64,000 nucleotides of DNA, from contig NZ_QNRK01000038.1 of NCBI RefSeq assembly GCF_003315135.1, positions 1 to 64,000 on the forward strand, written 5' to 3'. Every line of letters begins with the position of its first letter. Position 1 is the first letter of the stretch. The DNA is from Roseiarcus fermentans (GTDB lineage Bacteria > Pseudomonadota > Alphaproteobacteria > Rhizobiales > Beijerinckiaceae). The position numbers and the translations under genes are program-made. This document shows, one piece after another, positions 55,891 through 64,000 of the stretch. Below the pieces are notes generated by a model. It made no database searches, was not told the DNA's origin, and saw only the letters and a program-made list of their open reading frames with translations.

Positions 55891-56294
55891 TTTGCGCCGG
55901 TCTTGACGAGCCGGACCATATCGAAACGCAAGGGAACGCCGCCCGGTCCTTGCACGGTCAGGACGATCGTTTCCGGCGCCCAGCGCGTTGGCGCATGCGG
56001 ATCGACAAATTCGGCGCTGAACGGCGCGACGTCGAGCCGCCACCGGCGCCCGGCCAGTTCGCCGGTCGCCGCTCCGTTCGCAAGGTCGTTGCGTCCGGGC
56101 AGGACGGCCAGGATCTGCTGGACGTTTTCGATATCCGCCAGATGGCCTTCGACATAGCGACCCGCGCGAAGCGACGACGCGCCCAGCCGGCCGATCGCCG
56201 ACAGGACGATCATCATGACCGTCAGAGCCACCAGCGATTCGACGAGCGTGAACCCGCGCGAACAGCTACTTGGGCGCGGCGACGAGTGAAACAA
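55887..56294 (-). CDS. gspI: type II secretion minor pseudopilin GspI (probable TTG start)
   Basis: A 135-aa minor pseudopilin with processing site RGFTLVESLVALTVMMIVLS. The best start is a TTG at 56294, 6 nt after GAGGGA; it yields a 14-residue leader, suitable for prepilin peptidase. This start overlaps the end of gspH by 29 bp. There is no in-frame ATG between the upstream frame and the motif. It is embedded between gspH and gspJ. Confidence 0.85.
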   Translation of the reverse strand: MFHSSPRPSSCSRGFTLVESLVALTVMMIVLSAIGRLGASSLRAGRYVEGHLADIENVQQILAVLPGRNDLANGAATGELAGRRWRLDVAPFSAEFVDPHAPTRWAPETIVLTVQGPGGVPLRFDMVRLVKTGAK

Positions 56295-56727
56295 CCTCGG
56301 TCCCTCCGGTGAGCCAATTGACGCGAATCTGGTAGCCGGTATTCCCGCGCCGCAACTCGATGGTCCCCCCGCAGGACATGCCGCTGGGAAAAAAGTCGAT
56401 CGTCGCGCCTGCATGGCGCCCGTTGCAGGTCTGGGCGAGCAACGCGGCAAAAGAAACGTCGCGCGGCAATTGAATCCGTTCGCCGCTGGCGCCCGAGCGT
56501 ATGGTGCGCTCGGTCGCGTCGAGCGCGGTTGCCACCTCTGTGTGGCGTCGGATCGCGGCGTTGCGGTCCGCCGTCAACAACGCCGCAGTTTCGAGGGCAT
56601 AGGCTTCGAGACGAGCGCGGGACGTTGCGCGCGGGATGGCAGGCAGAACCAGGCTGGCGAGTAAAGCAATGATCGCGAGCACACATACGACCTCGATCAG
56701 CGTAAACCCCGCGCCACGTCTCACGGT
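56266..56727 (-). CDS. gspH: type II secretion minor pseudopilin GspH
   Basis: A 153-aa minor pseudopilin with GAGFTLIEVVCVLAIIALLA at its start, then the GspH-type C-terminal strand region with a Cys pair (CNGRHAGATIDFF, SCGGTIELRR). Two starts are possible: GTG 56727, giving a 5-residue leader and lying 4 bp past the gspG stop, or ATG 56817, giving a 35-residue leader overlapping gspG by 86 bp. GTG is preferred because prepilin leaders are short, although no clear Shine-Dalgarno precedes it. Confidence 0.8.
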   Translation of the reverse strand, partial: TVRRGAGFTLIEVVCVLAIIALLASLVLPAIPRATSRARLEAYALETAALLTADRNAAIRRHTEVATALDATERTIRSGASGERIQLPRDVSFAALLAQTCNGRHAGATIDFFPSGMSCGGTIELRRGNTGYQIRVNWLTGGTEVVSLVAAPK

Positions 56728-56731
56728 TTGG

Positions 56732-57184
56732 CTACTGGGACGTGCTCTTGATCTCTGCGACGCCGGCGGCTCCTGGCTCGGCGGCGGGGCCGGTCGAAAT
56801 GACCTCATAGGGCGCATGATCCGCCGGGGACCGATATCGGTAAGGCCGGCCCCAGGGGTCGGCCGGCACCGATGCGGTCTTGAGATAGGGCCCGTTCCAT
56901 GACAGGGAGCTCGCCGGCCGCTGCACCAGCGCCGAAAGGCCTTCCGAGGACGTCGGATACCGGCCGTTGTCGAGGTAGAACAGGTCGAGCGCCGTCGAGA
57001 AGCTCTCGATTTGAATCTTCGCCGTCTTGACCTTCGACTCGCTCAGGTAGTTCAGCACGCGCGGCGCCACCAGCGCCATGATCAGACCAATGATGGTAAT
57101 GACCACCAGCATTTCGACGAGGGTGAACCCCCCCTCGCCGTCCCTGGGTGAACTCTTTTGAAAAAATCGACGAATGTCGTCCAT
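56732..57184 (-). CDS. gspG: type II secretion major pseudopilin GspG
   Basis: A 150-aa major pseudopilin. The leader is 18 residues (MDDIRRFFQKSSPRDGEG) and the cleavage site GGFTLVEMLVVITIIGLIMA is canonical with Glu5. The family features LDLFYLDNGRYPTSSEGLSALV and PWGRPYRYR are present; this segment includes the calcium-binding loop region. A GGGAGGG site precedes the ATG, and gspF ends 20 bp upstream. Confidence 0.95.
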   Translation of the reverse strand: MDDIRRFFQKSSPRDGEGGFTLVEMLVVITIIGLIMALVAPRVLNYLSESKVKTAKIQIESFSTALDLFYLDNGRYPTSSEGLSALVQRPASSLSWNGPYLKTASVPADPWGRPYRYRSPADHAPYEVISTGPAAEPGAAGVAEIKSTSQ

Positions 57185-57204
57185 GTTCGGCCCTCCCGGT
57201 GGCT

Positions 57205-58428
57205 CTATCCGACGACTTGATTGACCGACAGCAGGGCGGTCATGACCGACACGATAAGACCGCCGACCACCATGCTGATGACGATGATCGAGGCCGGACC
57301 GACGATGCCGACCAAGCGGTCGAGGCTGCGCTGCAGCTTGGCGTCGTAAAAATCAGCGACGCGGCCAGCCAGCATCGCCAATTGTCCAGCATCCTCCCCG
57401 AGGCGCAAGGTGCGCACAGCCATCGGAGGGAGCGCCTGCGTCTGCGCCAGAGCGTCCGACAGCTTTCCGCCCTGTCGCACCTTGTCGACGACCTGGCTCC
57501 AAATCGAGCCGTCGTTGGATGACGACATCATCTCGGCGAGAACACGCAGACTGGTCGGCAAGGTCACCCCGCTCCCCAGAAGCAGGCCGAGGTTGCGGCA
57601 AAAAAGGGCCGTCCTGCGGTATCCCAGGATCGGGCGGACGAGCGGGAGGCGAGACACCGCGTCGATTGCGCTGGCGCGAACCGCCGGGCGGCGAGCCAGG
57701 AGAAACCCAAGGGTCAGCAGGCAGGCGAGCCCCACGAGGATTGCGTCCGTGTCCTTGCGCAGAAAATCGGAAACGCCGAGGAAAGTCACCAGGACGGGAT
57801 CGAGCTTTGCGTTGAAATCTTTGAAGACGTTTGAGAATTGAGGGAGGACGACAAGCAGGAAAAACAGCAGGACCGCGCACGCGCCCAACAGCAGGAAAGC
57901 CGGGTATCGCAAGGTGTCGGACAGACGTCGGCGCAACGTCTCGGCGCGCTGTCGCTCCACGCTGATGGACTCGAGGATCGGCACGAGATTCCCGGACGCC
58001 TCGCCCACGCGGGCGAGCGCGACATAAATCGGCGGAAAGACGCTCGGATGGTGTGCGATCGCGTCGGCGAAACTTTCGCCTGCGAGAATAGCCGACGCCA
58101 TCTTCGTCGCCGTCGACCGCATTCGGCCGATATCCGAATCCGCGGCGAGCAACTCCAGCGCCTCGTTGATCCGGGCGCCGGTGCGCAGCAGCAAGGCGAG
58201 ATCGCCGGTGAAGATGGTGACGTCTTCTGGGCGCGGCCGCGAAAACGGGACGAAGCCGTCTCCGCCTCTGGTCAGCGGATCCTTGTCCTCGGTCACCGAG
58301 TCGATCGGGATCAACCCCAGATACTCGATACGCCGTCCGACCTCAGCCGCTGTTGGCGCTGCGATCGACCCGCTGACGATTTCGCCAACTTGGCTCAGAG
58401 CTCGATATCGAAATGTCGGCATCGCCAT
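57205..58428 (-). CDS. gspF: type II secretion inner-membrane platform protein GspF
   Basis: A 407-aa polytopic platform protein with the two GspF/PilC-type helical domains (about residues 70-190 and 270-400) and three membrane spans. It opens with MPTFRYRALSQVGEIVSGSI and contains GESFADAIAHHPSVFPPIY and VRQGGKLSDALAQTQALPPM, the duplicated domain signature. The ATG at 58428 shares one base with the gspE stop (TGATG); a second ATG at 58422 is equally possible. Confidence 0.94.
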   Translation of the reverse strand: MAMPTFRYRALSQVGEIVSGSIAAPTAAEVGRRIEYLGLIPIDSVTEDKDPLTRGGDGFVPFSRPRPEDVTIFTGDLALLLRTGARINEALELLAADSDIGRMRSTATKMASAILAGESFADAIAHHPSVFPPIYVALARVGEASGNLVPILESISVERQRAETLRRRLSDTLRYPAFLLLGACAVLLFFLLVVLPQFSNVFKDFNAKLDPVLVTFLGVSDFLRKDTDAILVGLACLLTLGFLLARRPAVRASAIDAVSRLPLVRPILGYRRTALFCRNLGLLLGSGVTLPTSLRVLAEMMSSSNDGSIWSQVVDKVRQGGKLSDALAQTQALPPMAVRTLRLGEDAGQLAMLAGRVADFYDAKLQRSLDRLVGIVGPASIIVISMVVGGLIVSVMTALLSVNQVVG

Positions 58429-60155
58429 CACCGGATGGTTGTGACGCGCAAGGCTTCTGCGACCGATGTCGTTCCGCCGCGACACTTGCCGACCGCGTCG
58501 TCGATCATGGTGGTCATCCCGGCTTTCATTGCGGCCGCGTCAAGCGCGCCCGACTCCGCGTTCGACCCGATCAGATCGCGGACCTCGCCAGTGACGTCGA
58601 GAACCTCGAAAACGCCCACCCGGCCGCGATAGCCGACGCCGGCGCAGCGCTCGCATCCCTTCGGGCTGAAAACCGCCTCGCCCACTTTGAACCCCAGAGC
58701 CGTCAGCCGCGGATCGGCGTCGAAATCCCCGTGGGTCAGAGTCCGCTGCGTCTTGCAGCGGTCGCAAAGCACGCGAACCAGCCGCTGGGCGATGACCGCC
58801 CGCAGGGTCGATTTCAACAGAAAGGCTTCGACGCCCAAGTCGATGAGCCGGGGAACCGCGGCGGTCGACGTCTCGGTATGCAGCGTTGTCAGAACGAGAT
58901 GGCCGGTCAGCGCCGCATGGACGGCGATGCTCGCGGTCTCGCCGTCGCGCACTTCGCCCACCATGATGACGTCCGGATCCTGTCGAACGAAAGCGCGCAT
59001 CGCGGCGGCGAAAGTCAGTCCGATCGCCGGCTTGACCTGCGACTGGTTGATGCCCGGAATTTCGTATTCGACCGGATCCTCGATGGTGAGGATCTTGCGC
59101 GACGGGAGATTGAGCGCCGAGAGCATGGTCGCAAGGGTCGTTGTCTTGCCGCTGCCGGTAGGCCCGGTGACTGCAATCATCCCGTGCGGCAGATCGAGCA
59201 TGCGCCGGAGCTTCTTTTCGTCGTGCGGGGCAAGCCCCAATCTCGGAATGTCGAGCAAACCGCGATCGCGCGGAAGCAATCGGATGACCGCGGCTTCTCC
59301 GTGCTGCGTCGGCATGGTGGCGACACGAATGTCGATATCGGCCCGCGCCGCCTGCAGCCGCGCTGCGCCGTCCTGAGGGAGACGCCGTTCCGCGATGTTC
59401 AGTCCGGCCAGGATCTTGACACGCGAGACGAGCGCCTGCGGAAGCACGTGCGCCGGCGCTGGGGCGGCCCGCAACAGACCATCCACCCGCATGCGCACGG
59501 TGAGCCCGTCGCGAAACGGCTCGATGTGGATATCGCTGGCGCGCAGTTCGACCGCCTTTTCGATGAGGTCGTTGACCGCGCGCACAACGGGCGCGCCGCT
59601 CGCCAGGTCGCGCAGATTGTCCACGTTATCGTCGGCGCCGCCGGCGTCGCGGGCGCGACCGCCCTCCCGGGTCGGGTCGGCGACCGCGTCAACCTTGTCG
59701 CCCAGGATCGCGGCGATGTCTTCAAACGAGGCGACTACGATTTCAAAAGGCGCTCCAAAAACGATTTCCGCCGCTTGAAGCGTCTGCGCGTCCGCGGGAT
59801 CGCTCGCAGCCAGCCCAAACGCTCCCTCGTGGGTCTCAAACGGAAAAATCGACGCCTCGCGCAAGAACCGCGGCGCGAAACCTTCGGCCAGAGAACGGCG
59901 CTCCAGGAGTTCCGGCAGCGTCAGCTTGCGCAGGCCGAAAAAGGCGGCCACTTCGTTGGCGAACTCGTGAGAGGAAAGATCTGTCGATTTCCACAGTCTT
60001 TTCAGTTTATAATTTGGATCGAACGAGTCCGTTGAGATAAATTCTCTGTATCTCACCTGGTCGATCGACTGGCGTTCCAACAAATGGTTGGTGAAATCTT
60101 CGGTAAGATCCTCGCTTTGCTTCAATGTGGCGCCAAGTTCACAATGTATGTTCAT
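58428..60155 (-). CDS. gspE: type II secretion ATPase GspE
   Basis: A 575-aa traffic ATPase powering pseudopilus assembly. The ATG at 60155 follows AGGAG with 5-nt spacing. The N-terminal T2SSE domain includes FFGLRKLTLPELLERRSL. The ATPase has Walker A GPTGSGKTTTL (about residues 330-340), the Asp box and Walker B VGEVRDGETASIAVHAALTG, then the His box and the zinc-binding tetracysteine CDRCKTQ...CERCAGVGYRGR. First gene of the seven-gene minus-strand set; divergent from gspD. Confidence 0.95.
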   Translation of the reverse strand: MNIHCELGATLKQSEDLTEDFTNHLLERQSIDQVRYREFISTDSFDPNYKLKRLWKSTDLSSHEFANEVAAFFGLRKLTLPELLERRSLAEGFAPRFLREASIFPFETHEGAFGLAASDPADAQTLQAAEIVFGAPFEIVVASFEDIAAILGDKVDAVADPTREGGRARDAGGADDNVDNLRDLASGAPVVRAVNDLIEKAVELRASDIHIEPFRDGLTVRMRVDGLLRAAPAPAHVLPQALVSRVKILAGLNIAERRLPQDGAARLQAARADIDIRVATMPTQHGEAAVIRLLPRDRGLLDIPRLGLAPHDEKKLRRMLDLPHGMIAVTGPTGSGKTTTLATMLSALNLPSRKILTIEDPVEYEIPGINQSQVKPAIGLTFAAAMRAFVRQDPDVIMVGEVRDGETASIAVHAALTGHLVLTTLHTETSTAAVPRLIDLGVEAFLLKSTLRAVIAQRLVRVLCDRCKTQRTLTHGDFDADPRLTALGFKVGEAVFSPKGCERCAGVGYRGRVGVFEVLDVTGEVRDLIGSNAESGALDAAAMKAGMTTMIDDAVGKCRGGTTSVAEALRVTTIR

Positions 60156-60302
60156 TGTAACTCCTAATTTATAGGCAAACTCCAAGTTAAATACAGCGGA
60201 AACCGTTCCGGCACGCAATTTTGATATTCACTGGGTTAATGGTACTAACGCGTCGAGCCGATCCGTTCAAGACTTAGTGCCTGCGGAACCCGGGGACGCC
60301 CA
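60156..60302. promoter_or_regulatory. divergent promoter region between gspE and gspD
   Basis: A 147-bp segment, AT-rich relative to its neighbours, that must contain promoters in both directions. No precise -35/-10 pair or operator is claimed. A shared control region would co-regulate both arms of the secretion locus. Confidence 0.45.
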
Positions 60303-62543
60303 TTGAGGAATCTTGGCTTTGCTTCTCGAACGGTACTCCCGCAAACATTGGCGGCGCTGGCGATCGTGTCGCTCGGCGGCTGTCTGCCGACCGCATTCGG
60401 GCCGCCGCCGAGCAAAGATCCGCCGAACGCCTACGACGCCATTCGCTCGGCCGATCTCCAGCCTCGTTTTCCGGAGGCGACACAAAACGCCAACACCGGG
60501 GAACCGGAGCCGAAGGGGGCCAGCTACTATGGCTCTCCGGTCGAAGCGCTTGTCAGTGCGGCGCCGGAGCACGACGGCGAGGGCGGGTTCACCCTGAACT
60601 TCGAGGACACGCCCGTCGCGACGGTCGCCAAGGTCGTCTTGGGCGACATCCTGAATACGGGCTATTCGATCGACCCCCGAGCGCAAGGCACAATCAGTCT
60701 GTCATCCGGCCGTCCGATCGCAAAAAGCGACATGCTTTTCGTTCTCGAAAACGCCTTGCGCGTAAACAACCTCCTGCTGGTTCGGGACGCCGTCGGCTAT
60801 CGCATTTTGCCTGCGACCGACGGAGCGATCGGATCGATCGATCGCCCCGGCCCCGGCGGCGCGGCTGAGCCGGGATATGGGCTGACCGTCATTCCGGTCC
60901 AGTATGTCTCCGGCGAAACGCTGGTCAAATTGATGGAGGGCTTCGAATCCAAGCCGGGCACGATCCGGACGGATCCCAGCGGCAAAATTCTGCTCGTCTT
61001 GGGAACCGGCAGCGAGCGCCAGACGGCGCTCGAGACGGTTCGCACTTTCGATGTCGACTGGCTGCGCGGCCAATCCGTCGGGATTTATCCGGTATACAAC
61101 GGCGCGTCAGCGACATTGGTCACGGAATTGGAAAAGATCATGGACTCGGGCGAGACCGGGCTCAGCCATAATCTTGTGAAATTCCAGGCCGTCGACCGCC
61201 AAAACTCGATTCTGGTCGTGGCTTCGAAACCGCAACTGTTGCGGATGGCGTCGACCTGGATTTCGCGACTCGACAAGTCTTCGGTGGCGAGCACCGGAGT
61301 GAAGGTCTATCGCGTCAAATACGGCGACGCAAAGCAGATGGCCACCCTCCTCGCCAACATGTTCACAGGCAGCGGGTCCACGGGGCTCGAGGCGCCAGCC
61401 AATCAGATCGCGCCGAATGCAGGTGCTACGACATTGAGCACGGTCGACCGACTGACCGGCGGCCTGAGACAGGAAACACCGAGCGCTAACGCGCCCCCGA
61501 CGGCGGCTCAGAGCGCGGAAGCTGCGGCTGCAATCTCGACGGCCGGGACTCTGGGACCTTTGGGCGCCGGAGGCGGCGGAGGTGGGGGCGCTGGCGGCGC
61601 GCCCCTGCCGAATGTGCGCATCACGGCCGACGTCGCCAACAACTCTATTCTTGTTTACGCCAGTCAGGAAGACTACCGGATCATCGAGCGCGCCCTGAAC
61701 CAGCTTGACCGTCCAAAGCTGCAAGTCGCCATCGACGTCACAATCGCAGAGGTCACGCTCAACGACCAGTTGGACTACGGGGTGCAGTTCTTCCTCAACA
61801 AGGGGTCGGTACTCAACGTCTCTCAAACTTCGCTGCCCATCACGCCGACCCTCCCGGGATTCAACGTCGTATTGGGCAACGCGCTCTCGCCGCGGGTGGT
61901 GATCAACGCGCTGCACCAGTACACCGACGTCAAGATTCTCTCGAACCCGTCCCTTGTGGTCGTCGACAATCAGCCCGCCACGCTTGAAGTTGGCGATCAG
62001 GTGCCGATAACGACCGGCAGCGCGACCGTGCTGAGCGCCAACAATGCGGTGGTGAATACTGTTGACTATAAGAACACGGGCATAATCCTCAAGGTCCAGC
62101 CGCGCGTGAATTCGAACGGCACCGTTCTTCTCGACATCGAGCAGGAAATCAGCGCCGTGGTCAGCGATCTCACCTCCGGCGGCGCTGCGACGTCCACCAC
62201 CAATCTGACGCCGACGATTTCGGAGCGCAGGGTGAAGAGCGAATTGTCCGTCGCCAACGGCCAGACCGTGCTGCTCGCCGGATTGATCAGTGAAACGCAA
62301 AGCGTCGCCCATACGGGCATCCCCATCCTCGACCGAATTCCCGTCGTCGGAGACGCGTTCGGGTCGAAGAACAACGCGATCGTCCGCACCGAACTGATCC
62401 TCTTCATTCGGCCCCAGATCATCCATGACGGCGCTGACGCGTCCGTCGTCGCGGAAGAACTGCGCTCGAAAATGCGCGGCGGCCAACTGGGGTCGCTGGG
62501 ACTGCCCAAGCTCCTGCCCGAACCCCACAGGACGCTCCAGTGA
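60303..62543 (+). CDS. gspD: type II secretion outer-membrane secretin GspD
   Basis: A 746-aa secretin. It appears to start at TTG 60303, because no in-frame ATG/GTG lies upstream of the signal region. Signal peptide with a lipobox-like SLGGC (Cys27), so the secretin may be lipidated, unusual for classical GspD and reminiscent of lipoprotein secretins. Repeated N domains follow: N0 (LNFEDTPVATVAKVVLGDIL), N1-N3 with the VVASKPQLLRMASTWISRLD type. The C-terminal secretin core includes VPITTGSATVLSANNAVVN and LLAGLISETQSVAHTGIPIL. A Gly-rich linker (about residues 420-435) precedes N3. It overlaps gspO by 4 bp. Confidence 0.95.
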   Translation: MRNLGFASRTVLPQTLAALAIVSLGGCLPTAFGPPPSKDPPNAYDAIRSADLQPRFPEATQNANTGEPEPKGASYYGSPVEALVSAAPEHDGEGGFTLNFEDTPVATVAKVVLGDILNTGYSIDPRAQGTISLSSGRPIAKSDMLFVLENALRVNNLLLVRDAVGYRILPATDGAIGSIDRPGPGGAAEPGYGLTVIPVQYVSGETLVKLMEGFESKPGTIRTDPSGKILLVLGTGSERQTALETVRTFDVDWLRGQSVGIYPVYNGASATLVTELEKIMDSGETGLSHNLVKFQAVDRQNSILVVASKPQLLRMASTWISRLDKSSVASTGVKVYRVKYGDAKQMATLLANMFTGSGSTGLEAPANQIAPNAGATTLSTVDRLTGGLRQETPSANAPPTAAQSAEAAAAISTAGTLGPLGAGGGGGGGAGGAPLPNVRITADVANNSILVYASQEDYRIIERALNQLDRPKLQVAIDVTIAEVTLNDQLDYGVQFFLNKGSVLNVSQTSLPITPTLPGFNVVLGNALSPRVVINALHQYTDVKILSNPSLVVVDNQPATLEVGDQVPITTGSATVLSANNAVVNTVDYKNTGIILKVQPRVNSNGTVLLDIEQEISAVVSDLTSGGAATSTTNLTPTISERRVKSELSVANGQTVLLAGLISETQSVAHTGIPILDRIPVVGDAFGSKNNAIVRTELILFIRPQIIHDGADASVVAEELRSKMRGGQLGSLGLPKLLPEPHRTLQ

Positions 62544-63184
62544 CCGCCCGCGAAACTGGCGTCGCTTCGGATCGGCCGAAGGCCGGCATGGCGTTTGAAT
62601 GCGCTGATCGCCCTCCGACAGCGGATCTCCGGCGGACCCTGAGCCTTCGATGGAGCCTCGCGGGCGCGGTCGTCTTGCTTCTCAGCTTGGCGGCGGCGCC
62701 GGGGATCGAGGGGGCGCTTGGCGGCGCGCTCGGCCTTTCGATGCTCGGCGTCGCATCTGCCGACGCTCGGCGTTACGTCGTTCCCGACGCGCTGAGCGGG
62801 GGCGCATTCGCGCTCGGCGTCATCCACGCCGCCGCCGCGAACCCCGACTCCGGCCTGGAAGCCCCGCTGATGGCGCTTGCCCGCGCGGCGTTCGCGGCGG
62901 GACTATTTTTGCTCGTGCGGATCGCCTACCGGCGTTTTCGCAGGCGCGATGGCCTTGGTCTTGGCGACGTAAAACTCGCTGGAGCAGCCGGCGCCTGGTT
63001 GAGCTTGCCAATGTTGCCGATCGCCATCGAAATTGCCGCGCTCGCGGCGCTGGCCGCCTACGTCGTTCGTCAGCGGAAGCGGTCGCGTCTCCTTCGCGCC
63101 GCCGGCCGGGTTCCGTTCGGAGCCTTTTTTGCGCCTGCGATATGGTTGGGGTGGGTGATGGACACGATTCAGCAGACGCTCTGA
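62540..63184 (+). CDS. gspO: A24 prepilin peptidase (GspO-type, peptidase domain only)
   Basis: A 214-aa membrane aspartic peptidase that should cleave the pseudopilin leaders. It starts at GTG 62540, overlapping gspD. Catalytic Asp residues are Asp75 (ASADARRYVVPDALSG) and Asp143 (GLGLGDVKLAGAAGAWL, the GxGDxK motif). The N-terminal methyltransferase domain with its two CxxC pairs found in PilD/GspO is absent; the protein begins instead with 40 residues of soluble sequence. N-methylation of pseudopilins, if it occurs, would need another enzyme. Confidence 0.9.
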   Translation: MTARETGVASDRPKAGMAFECADRPPTADLRRTLSLRWSLAGAVVLLLSLAAAPGIEGALGGALGLSMLGVASADARRYVVPDALSGGAFALGVIHAAAANPDSGLEAPLMALARAAFAAGLFLLVRIAYRRFRRRDGLGLGDVKLAGAAGAWLSLPMLPIAIEIAALAALAAYVVRQRKRSRLLRAAGRVPFGAFFAPAIWLGWVMDTIQQTL

Positions 63185-63197
63185 TGGAGGCTTGCGC

Positions 63198-63806
63198 GTG
63201 TCGAGGGCGACCAGCGGCGACGAAATCTGGGGATGGAACGCCGGCCAGACGGGATGCGAAGCCCGACGCCCACGCGCCTGGAGGGGCGCCGGCGTCCGTC
63301 TGTTGTTCCTCTTTCTCCTGCTGTCGGCGGTTGCAGGGCCGGTACGCGCCGAGTCCTTTGCAGCCGGGTCGCGAGCTTACGCGGCGCAGAACTACGTGCG
63401 CGCGGCCGAAATCTTTCTGCCGCTGGCTGAGCAGCGTGACGCGCGTGCGCAGACCTATCTCGGCGTCATGTATCTGCGAGGCCAAGGCGTGCCGCAGAAT
63501 TTCGCCGTCGCCGCGTACTGGCTTCATCTCGCGTCGGCGGCCGGAGTTCCGACGGCGCAATACTTCTTTGGCATGATGTACGACAAAGGCCAGGGCATGC
63601 CGCAGGACTTCGTGCTCGCCGAGGCGTGGCTGAACCTCGCCGTGGCGCACGCCGAGCCGCAATTCCGTAGCCGCTGGGTGCTTATTCGCGATGCGATCGC
63701 CTCGAAGATGAGCGAAGCGCAACTCGCGGAGTCCCGCCGACTGGCGTACGAATGGCGGCCCGAACCGTATCTGGCGCTCAACTGGCGTCTGGACACGACT
63801 TGGTGA
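63198..63806 (+). CDS. Sel1-like repeat (TPR-type) exported protein
   Basis: A 202-aa protein with an N-terminal signal/anchor (LLFLFLLLSAVAGPVRA, about residues 35-52) and three Sel1-like repeats: YVRAAEIFLPLAEQRDARAQ, TYLGVMYLRGQGVPQNFAVA and YFFGMMYDKGQGMPQDFVLA. GGAGG is 7 nt before GTG 63198; a TTG at 63192 has poor spacing. It follows gspO by 13 bp and is probably in the gspD-gspO transcript, perhaps as a periplasmic assembly or partner protein of the secretion system. Confidence 0.85.
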   Translation: MSRATSGDEIWGWNAGQTGCEARRPRAWRGAGVRLLFLFLLLSAVAGPVRAESFAAGSRAYAAQNYVRAAEIFLPLAEQRDARAQTYLGVMYLRGQGVPQNFAVAAYWLHLASAAGVPTAQYFFGMMYDKGQGMPQDFVLAEAWLNLAVAHAEPQFRSRWVLIRDAIASKMSEAQLAESRRLAYEWRPEPYLALNWRLDTTW

Positions 63807-63841
63807 TGCGCTCCGGCACAAGCCGAGGAACAAAGTCCGGC

Positions 63842-64000
63842 TCAAAGCCCGTCCGAGCCCTCATGCAAACGGCGTCGTCTCTGCGGCGTCGAGAGGCTGG
63901 GCTTTGGGCTTGGCTGCGCAGCGGGCTCCGGAAGATCGAGCGTCACCATTCGGCCGTTCCCCTCCAATGTGGCCGAACGCGGATCGACGGAGCGCAATGT
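63842..64000 (-). CDS. C-terminal fragment of an unidentified minus-strand gene (cut by window edge)
   Basis: Minus-strand codons from 64000 to a TGA at 63842 read as 52 residues that look coding: RSVDPRSATLEGNGR, VTLDLPEPAAQPSPKPS and a basic tail RRRRLHEGSDGL. It converges with the Sel1 gene 35 bp away. The VDPRSATLEGNG segment is compatible with the end of a T2SS GspC/GspN-type protein, but this is weak; most of the gene lies beyond the window. Confidence 0.4.
   Translation of the reverse strand, partial: TLRSVDPRSATLEGNGRMVTLDLPEPAAQPSPKPSLSTPQRRRRLHEGSDGL

Overview
The window is high-GC (roughly two thirds G+C by eye) with Shine-Dalgarno-led, tightly overlapping operons. Its gene content fits an alphaproteobacterium, probably of the Hyphomicrobiales: PutA without an N-terminal ribbon-helix-helix domain, a DUF2239 protein, a five-gene branched-chain amino-acid ABC transporter, short dispersed repeats of the type whose translations read RSDEAI, and a PEP-CTERM protein. 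The genus cannot be fixed from the sequence alone.

Layout. 0.2-5.1 kb: a complete livJHMGF-type ABC importer with a strong hairpin between the binding protein and the permeases. 5.1-6.1 kb: a repeat-filled intergenic region. 6.1-10.5 kb: redox genes (carboxymuconolactone decarboxylase-like protein, aldo/keto reductase, zinc alcohol dehydrogenase) with a divergent LysR regulator. 10.6-12.4 kb: an orphan cobalamin-type radical SAM protein. 12.6-19.0 kb: a 2132-residue, highly repetitive, probably secreted protein. 19.0-19.9 kb: a second repeat island.

19.9-25.1 kb: an ABC-type capsule export operon (KpsT, KpsE-like, unknown protein, second KpsE-like, KpsM). 25.3-36.8 kb: polysaccharide-modification genes: four sulfotransferase-type proteins, two multidomain glycosyltransferases and a secreted beta-helix protein. 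Three of these proteins share a short NPDV/HYxxxGxxEGR repeat. Together the two blocks suggest synthesis, sulfation and export of an acidic surface polysaccharide. 36.9-40.7 kb: a small lipid locus (acyl-CoA ligase type, unknown protein, wax ester synthase/DGAT type). 40.7-42.1 kb: a third repeat island. 42.1-47.9 kb: putA, a DUF2239 protein and an alpha/beta hydrolase.

48.3-64 kb: a type II secretion region. gspE-F-G-H-I-J-K run on the minus strand and gspD-gspO diverge on the plus strand. Next to them lie exported proteins that are plausible substrates: a multicopper oxidase, a PF04185-type phosphoesterase/phospholipase C and a PEP-CTERM protein. gspC, gspL and gspM are not seen; a minus-strand gene cut by the right edge may belong to this set.

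Most notable structure outside genes: a family of about 193-205 bp MITE-like elements with GTAACTCCCAA terminal inverted repeats and 8-bp flanking direct repeats (four copies). A related element sits beside one of them in the same target sequence.
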